Origin: an unicellular cyanobacterium SU3
Lineage (GTDB): Bacteria > Cyanobacteriota > Cyanobacteriia > Cyanobacteriales > Microcystaceae
NCBI GenBank assembly: GCA_002172675.1
Contig: NETF01000200.1
Span: 1 to 34,473 of the forward strand
Length of the DNA stretch: 34,473 bases
Reading direction: 5' to 3'
The notes under the pieces are model-generated. The model did no database searches, had not been told where the DNA came from, and saw nothing but the letters and a program-made list of their open reading frames with translations. A program made the translations under genes and the position numbers. Within the stretch, counting starts at the first letter, position 1, and every line of letters starts with the position of its first letter. Positions 30,295 through 34,473 of the stretch are shown in pieces.

Positions 30295-32661
30295 TTAAAA
30301 TAAATATTCCATTACAGAAGTAGGAAATTGATTCATCAAAATAGGCAAAATAGGACAAGGAGTTTTTGCTTGTAAATTGCTGTTTTCATCTGCTTTAAAA
30401 ATACTCCAACGAAAGGGACCTTGTTTGGCCGCAGACATCCATAACAGACGTTTTGGCCGAGTCATAGCAACATATAATAAGCGATATTCTTCTGCTTTTT
30501 TTAGCTGTTGTGCTTCTTCCCAAGCATCCTCTGGGTTAGGAATAATTAAGGGATCATTTGGGTTAATATAGTTATGGTGAACGGCAGCACGAATCTGCGC
30601 GCGAGACACTTCTGCTAAGGTAAAGTTACCTAAAAATTGTGCCGAAGTGGGAACCCAAGGACTACCGGGTAAAACGTCTTCATGCAGGAAAGGAAGAAAG
30701 ACATAATCCCAGTCTAATCCTTTTGATTTGTGCATAGTAATAATGGTCACTTGGTTCGTTCTGGTATAACGTTCTTCGCTATCTTCTTCTATGGGTTCAA
30801 ACTGTTCTGAATTAATGATTTCTCTGAGAACAGTTAAGACATTTTTTAGGGAAAATTTACCAATTAATTCTTGACTAATTCTTTCTGATAGTTTTTGTAC
30901 CGTTGCGAGTTCTGCACCAGTATATTTTAAGGTCATTCCTAAAAAAGGAATGAGTTGATAATCTGGTAATTCTAGTTTTGCTTGTAGAAGATTACAACAA
31001 TAACGACGCGCTTCTAAGACTGGTTTTTTTTGTTTAGAAATAAGAGGACTGGGATAAAGAAAATTTTCGGGATAGGTAGATAACGCATTAAGGTCTTGGG
31101 AAGGAATTAAATTACGTTTTTCTAATATTTCTAAAGCGTTTTTTAAATAGTCGGGAGAATGGGGTCGGTCTATGAATTGTAAAAGGGTTAAAATTTCATA
31201 AGGAATCTGAGAAAATCTTTCAGATTCTCCTACTTCATAGACTCTGATTTTGTGTTTTTTGGGTAAGTCTTTGAGATGTTCTGCTAAGAAACGACCTTGA
31301 CGATTTTCTCTGACTAAAATGGCTGCATTATGGTTAGGATTTTTGGTTAATAGTTCAATAATTCTTTGACGAATTAAGTCAACGGTATGATAAATATCAT
31401 CAGGACGATAGAGTTCTAATCCTTCCCCAATAGGTTCAGGGTTGGCATCAGGTTGAGGGTCATTTTTACTAACGGTTTTAATGGTTTGTAAGCGAAAGGG
31501 AATGACTTCTTTTTTATCTTCTCGATGATCAGATATTAATTGTTTTTCTTTTTGTTTTTGGGCTTCATATTGCCATTGATTATTAACCCATTGTAAAACA
31601 AAGTTAGCTGCTTCAATAATTATCTTACTACTGCGTCCGGCTTGGGTCATTTCTGCTAGTTTATTATCTGCTTTGCACGTCTCACAAAACCAATTAAAAT
31701 AAACAGGATCAGCCGGGGTAAAGGTGGAATTAATGGCTTGATTGGGATCACCCACACGAATTAAATTACAGTCAGTTTCATTGGCCGCTAAAGCAGAAAT
31801 AAGTTGCTCTTGCAAAGGACTAGAATCTTGCGCTTCGTCTTCAAATACAGCAAAGATTTGTTGTTGCCAAACTTGTTTAATTTTTACATTTTCTAAGATA
31901 TTTAACGCCCCTAAAATCATGTCATCGTAATCAATAAAATCCAGCGATCGCATGACGGTTTGATACTGTTCATATAATCCGGCACCCACAGCTAAAATGT
32001 CATAACTTTCTTGGGCATAATGACTTAATTCCCAGACTTTTTCTGGTGTTAATCCTGAACTTTTTGCCTCTCGTATAATGGTATGGGCAAGTTTAGGTAA
32101 AACTTCTGTTCTTAATACAGATTGACGGCGTAATCTTTCTGTTTCTTCTCCATCAAACTCAGCCCCTTCCAATAATAGTTGATAACGGCGAGGATTGCGA
32201 ATAATCCAATTTTCTACAGCACGACGAATGACCCGGTGACTAGGGGTAGGAATAATCACCGTTGATGTGTCTAAATTCAGTTGGGATAACTCAGGGTGAC
32301 GAGTGGCAATATTGAGAGCTAAACCGTGTAAGGTTTGCACCATAAACCCCGTTTGAGGTATCTTTAATTCTTTGAGACGTTCTTTAATTTTTGCCTTAAT
32401 TCCAGCAGCCGCAGAGCGAGTATAAGTAACAATAATTAACTGGTTTCTTGGGTGAAGTTGATAACGAGCGATGAGCATGGCAGCCGCCACCGCCAGACTA
32501 TGGGATTTACCGGCACCCGGCACGGCAGAAATCGCCATTTTTCCCCCTTCCCAATGTCCTAATTGTTGTTGTCCAGGACGTAAACTATCTCGGAGTTGAT
32601 TTAACTTTATAAAGAGGTTTGCAAGGGAAGCATTTGATGTTGAATTAAGATTCTTTTCCAA
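30295..32661 (-). CDS. UvrD/Rep-family ATP-dependent DNA helicase
   Basis: A 788-aa superfamily 1A helicase. Motif I is 'AVPGAGKSHS' with Lys52, Ia is 'IIVTYTRSAAAGIKAKIKER', motif II is 'FEDEAQD' (Asp275-Glu276), III is 'VGDPNQAINSTF', V is 'TMHKSKGLDWDYVFLP' and VI is 'RLLYVAMTRPKRL'. All ATPase and DNA-contact motifs are present. The N-terminus is shortened and lacks the classic 'LN..Q..A' Q motif spacing, reading 'LRPGQQQLGHWEGG' instead, which marks a cyanobacterial subgroup. It probably acts in repair or replication restart. The small anchored protein gene follows downstream. The gene is divergent from the binding-protein gene at 32800. Confidence 0.92.
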   Translation of the reverse strand: MEKNLNSTSNASLANLFIKLNQLRDSLRPGQQQLGHWEGGKMAISAVPGAGKSHSLAVAAAMLIARYQLHPRNQLIIVTYTRSAAAGIKAKIKERLKELKIPQTGFMVQTLHGLALNIATRHPELSQLNLDTSTVIIPTPSHRVIRRAVENWIIRNPRRYQLLLEGAEFDGEETERLRRQSVLRTEVLPKLAHTIIREAKSSGLTPEKVWELSHYAQESYDILAVGAGLYEQYQTVMRSLDFIDYDDMILGALNILENVKIKQVWQQQIFAVFEDEAQDSSPLQEQLISALAANETDCNLIRVGDPNQAINSTFTPADPVYFNWFCETCKADNKLAEMTQAGRSSKIIIEAANFVLQWVNNQWQYEAQKQKEKQLISDHREDKKEVIPFRLQTIKTVSKNDPQPDANPEPIGEGLELYRPDDIYHTVDLIRQRIIELLTKNPNHNAAILVRENRQGRFLAEHLKDLPKKHKIRVYEVGESERFSQIPYEILTLLQFIDRPHSPDYLKNALEILEKRNLIPSQDLNALSTYPENFLYPSPLISKQKKPVLEARRYCCNLLQAKLELPDYQLIPFLGMTLKYTGAELATVQKLSERISQELIGKFSLKNVLTVLREIINSEQFEPIEEDSEERYTRTNQVTIITMHKSKGLDWDYVFLPFLHEDVLPGSPWVPTSAQFLGNFTLAEVSRAQIRAAVHHNYINPNDPLIIPNPEDAWEEAQQLKKAEEYRLLYVAMTRPKRLLWMSAAKQGPFRWSIFKADENSNLQAKTPCPILPILMNQFPTSVMEYLF

Positions 32662-32799
32662 GGGTAAATACAGTTAATTAAAGTAACAATTCATATTTTA
32701 CATTATACTAAATAATAAGAAATATGAGTCGATTAAGCAAGTTTAGATTTCAACTGCTATAATTTAACTTGACTGGCAATTAATCAGTTTTATTATTCT

Positions 32800-34200
32800 A
32801 TGAGTCAAAAAAACGAAACCCCTATTTTAATTTTATCGTTAATTATAACCGCGGCCATAGTAGGCGGAGGCTATTGGTATTTTACACAAAGAAAAGATAG
32901 TAACGTAATCAGTAATAATAGTGGCAACCCAGGGAAAATAACTAATAATCAAGGGAGTATCAGTACAGGGGGTGAGTTATTAATTTCATCGGACAGTACA
33001 CCCCAAAAAAAAGCAGGAATTGCTGCCTTTGAAAACGGCAATTATTCAGAAGCGATCGCACAGTTTAAAACCTCCCTACAACTACAAGGGAATGATCCCG
33101 AAACGCTTATCTATTTAAACAATGCTAAAGCGGCGATGGATAACCCTTTTAAAATTGCTGTGGTGGTTCCCATTGGCGGTAATTTAAACATTGCCAAAGA
33201 AATGTTAAGAGGGGTTGCCCAAGTACAAGAAAAAGTCAATCAAAGGGGTGGAATTAACGGACAATTACTACAAGTTGCCATTGTTAATGATAATAATAAT
33301 CCCGAAATCGCAGAAAACGTTGCCCAACAATTAGTTAAAGATAATGCTATTTTAGCGGTAGTTGGTCATAATTCTAGTGATGCAACCTTAGCAGCTGGTC
33401 CGGTGTATGAAAATGGTGAGTTAGTGATGATTTCACCCACCAGTGATGCCAAGAAAATATCCACATTAGGGGACTATATTTTTCGCACGGTTCCTAGTAT
33501 TCGTTTCCAAGCTGATCAACTTTCTCGTTACCTCATTAATACGGCCAATAAATCCAATGTTGCTATCTGTTTCGACTCCAGTGCAGAGTATAGTATTTCC
33601 TTAAAAGAAGAATTTACTTCAGCTATTTTTGCCGATGGAGGTAAAGTAATAGAAATTAGTTGCGACTTAGCCGATCAAAGTTTAAATCCTTTAGATAAAG
33701 TTTCCAAAGCCATTGAGCAAGGAGCCGATAGTTTATTATTAATACCAACCGTGAATAATATTGGTGCTGCCATTGACGTTGCTCAAGCCAATCAAAATCG
33801 TTTACTATTGTTAGGAAGTTCTGCCCTTTATACCTTTGAAACCCTTAAAGATGGCCAGAAGAGTGTAGAGGGAATGGTGTTAGCGGTTCCTTGGCATCCT
33901 GAAGTAGTCGGGGACAATGGTTTTGTTACCCAAGCTAGGCAAATATGGGGAGGGGATGTAAACTGGCGAACAGCTGCTGCTTATGATGCAACCATGGCTA
34001 TTGTTGAGGCATTAGAACAAGGAAATAGCGATCGCTCAAGTATTCAAACTGCTTTATCTAATGGTAATTTTTCTGTTGAAGGTGCCGCAGAAGCAGTAAA
34101 ATTTTTACCATCAGGCGATCGTAATGGGGGTTCTATTTTAATTACTATTGTTCCTGGATCAAAAAGTCGTACAGGATTCGATTTTGTTCCTTTAAAATAG
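32800..34200 (+). CDS. Branched-chain amino acid-type ABC binding protein with TPR-like N-terminus
   Basis: A 466-aa protein. A membrane anchor helix (about residues 9-27, 'LILSLIITAAIVGGGYWYF') has no lipobox. A Ser/Asn-rich linker follows, then one TPR-like helical pair ('GIAAFENGNYSEAIAQFKTS', about residues 73-112). The remainder is a type-I periplasmic binding fold (Peripla_BP_6): 'KIAVVVPIGGNLNIAKEMLR', 'GVAQVQEKVNQRGGINGQLL', 'LAVVGHNSSDATLAAGPVYE' and 'MISPTSDAKK'. No permease or ATPase genes are adjacent, so it may be a sensor or an orphan component. It is divergent from the helicase gene and followed by an IS701-like transposase. Confidence 0.87.
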   Translation: MSQKNETPILILSLIITAAIVGGGYWYFTQRKDSNVISNNSGNPGKITNNQGSISTGGELLISSDSTPQKKAGIAAFENGNYSEAIAQFKTSLQLQGNDPETLIYLNNAKAAMDNPFKIAVVVPIGGNLNIAKEMLRGVAQVQEKVNQRGGINGQLLQVAIVNDNNNPEIAENVAQQLVKDNAILAVVGHNSSDATLAAGPVYENGELVMISPTSDAKKISTLGDYIFRTVPSIRFQADQLSRYLINTANKSNVAICFDSSAEYSISLKEEFTSAIFADGGKVIEISCDLADQSLNPLDKVSKAIEQGADSLLLIPTVNNIGAAIDVAQANQNRLLLLGSSALYTFETLKDGQKSVEGMVLAVPWHPEVVGDNGFVTQARQIWGGDVNWRTAAAYDATMAIVEALEQGNSDRSSIQTALSNGNFSVEGAAEAVKFLPSGDRNGGSILITIVPGSKSRTGFDFVPLK

Positions 34201-34329
34201 ACTAAGTTCTTTAGTTTTATATTCTAAAAGAATAAGTTTTAATTAGATTATATTGTGATATATTATTTCTGATAATTTAGCTTTGTTTATTCCCTCTTTT
34301 ATGACTATAGGGTGATAAAATTATTGAAA

Positions 34330-34371
34330 ATAAGAAGCGATCTCGAAGAGATCCGCTTCGCGGTGCGTAAA
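34330..34371. repeat. HIP-like palindromic repeat before the right-edge transposase
   Basis: An imperfect inverted repeat, gaagcgatct / agatccgcttc (about 34334-34359), followed by cgcggtgcg, lies just before the transposase ATG. It resembles repeats common in cyanobacterial spacers and may overlap the IS end. Confidence 0.4.
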
Positions 34372-34473
34372 ATGGTGACACCACGAAGAGAAGCCTTGCC
34401 AACAGTAAGTTTCATTGATCACTATTGTCAAGCCTACCAAAAGTTGTTCTCTGATGTGAGAAACTATGAAGCA
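34372..34473 (+). CDS. IS701-like transposase, N-terminal part (cut by window edge)
   Basis: The ATG at 34372-34374 opens a frame that reads 'MVTPRREALPTVSFIDHYCQ' and 'AYQKLFSDVRNYEA' to the last base. The pattern 'TV.F.DHYC..Y..LF.DVRN.E' is the start of IS701-family transposases. It belongs to the same family as the left-edge fragment but is not an identical copy. Only 34 codons are present, so whether the gene is intact is unknown. Confidence 0.7.
   Translation, partial: MVTPRREALPTVSFIDHYCQAYQKLFSDVRNYEA

Overview
The window reads as a chromosomal segment of a unicellular cyanobacterium, most like the Crocosphaera/Cyanothece group. The evidence is low GC, many copies of the HIP1 octamer GCGATCGC from base 3832 onward, and typical cyanobacterial genes: a ChpX/CupB-type CO2 hydration protein, the carboxysomal carbonic anhydrase CcaA, a DUF3110 protein, an S8 protease with a membrane tail, a membrane site-2 protease and a UbiB-like kinase. 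The genus is inferred from style and gene content, not from a database match.

Bases 1-2770 are an insertion-sequence graveyard. The start of an IS701-like transposase runs off the left edge. It is followed by an IS4-like transposase broken by two in-frame stops, one inside a 54-bp palindromic insertion, then an orphan gene tail, then an ISH3-like transposase that has lost its C-terminus. Another IS701-like transposase start runs off the right edge, so the window is bracketed by outward-facing transposases.

Bases 2771-14900 hold a TerB-like small protein, an MnmC-type methyltransferase, the S8 protease, glycogen branching enzyme GlgB, a TPR protein, a conserved cyanobacterial unknown, a likely operon (UbiB kinase, 58-aa protein, HAD phosphatase), mannose-1-phosphate guanylyltransferase and a 53-aa protein. 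Bases 15000-24000 hold DNA polymerase I, the CO2 hydration protein next to ccaA, a 675-bp fossil-rich spacer, the DUF3110-murQ pair and the M50 protease. Bases 24000-34200 hold an amino-acid ABC binding protein and one permease, a two-helix membrane protein, an AI-2E-type transporter, a DUF39/HcyBio protein, a spacer with an ISL3-like fossil, a small anchored protein, a UvrD-like helicase and a branched-chain-type binding protein.

The most striking pattern is non-coding. At least eight spacers carry DNA with strict 7-bp periodicity but different unit sequences. Six genes (mnmC-like, S8 protease, glgB, polA, M50 protease, DUF39) have such a tract beginning at or within about 10 bases of their stop codon. 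Another tract of 11 consecutive heptads contains the -35 box of a good candidate polA promoter. Other dispersed repeats are a 72-bp MITE-like element (two copies and an internally deleted one), GTAGGGG hairpins (three) and larger hairpin elements (two). No tRNA, rRNA or CRISPR array was seen, and no convincing new defence or biosynthetic cluster.
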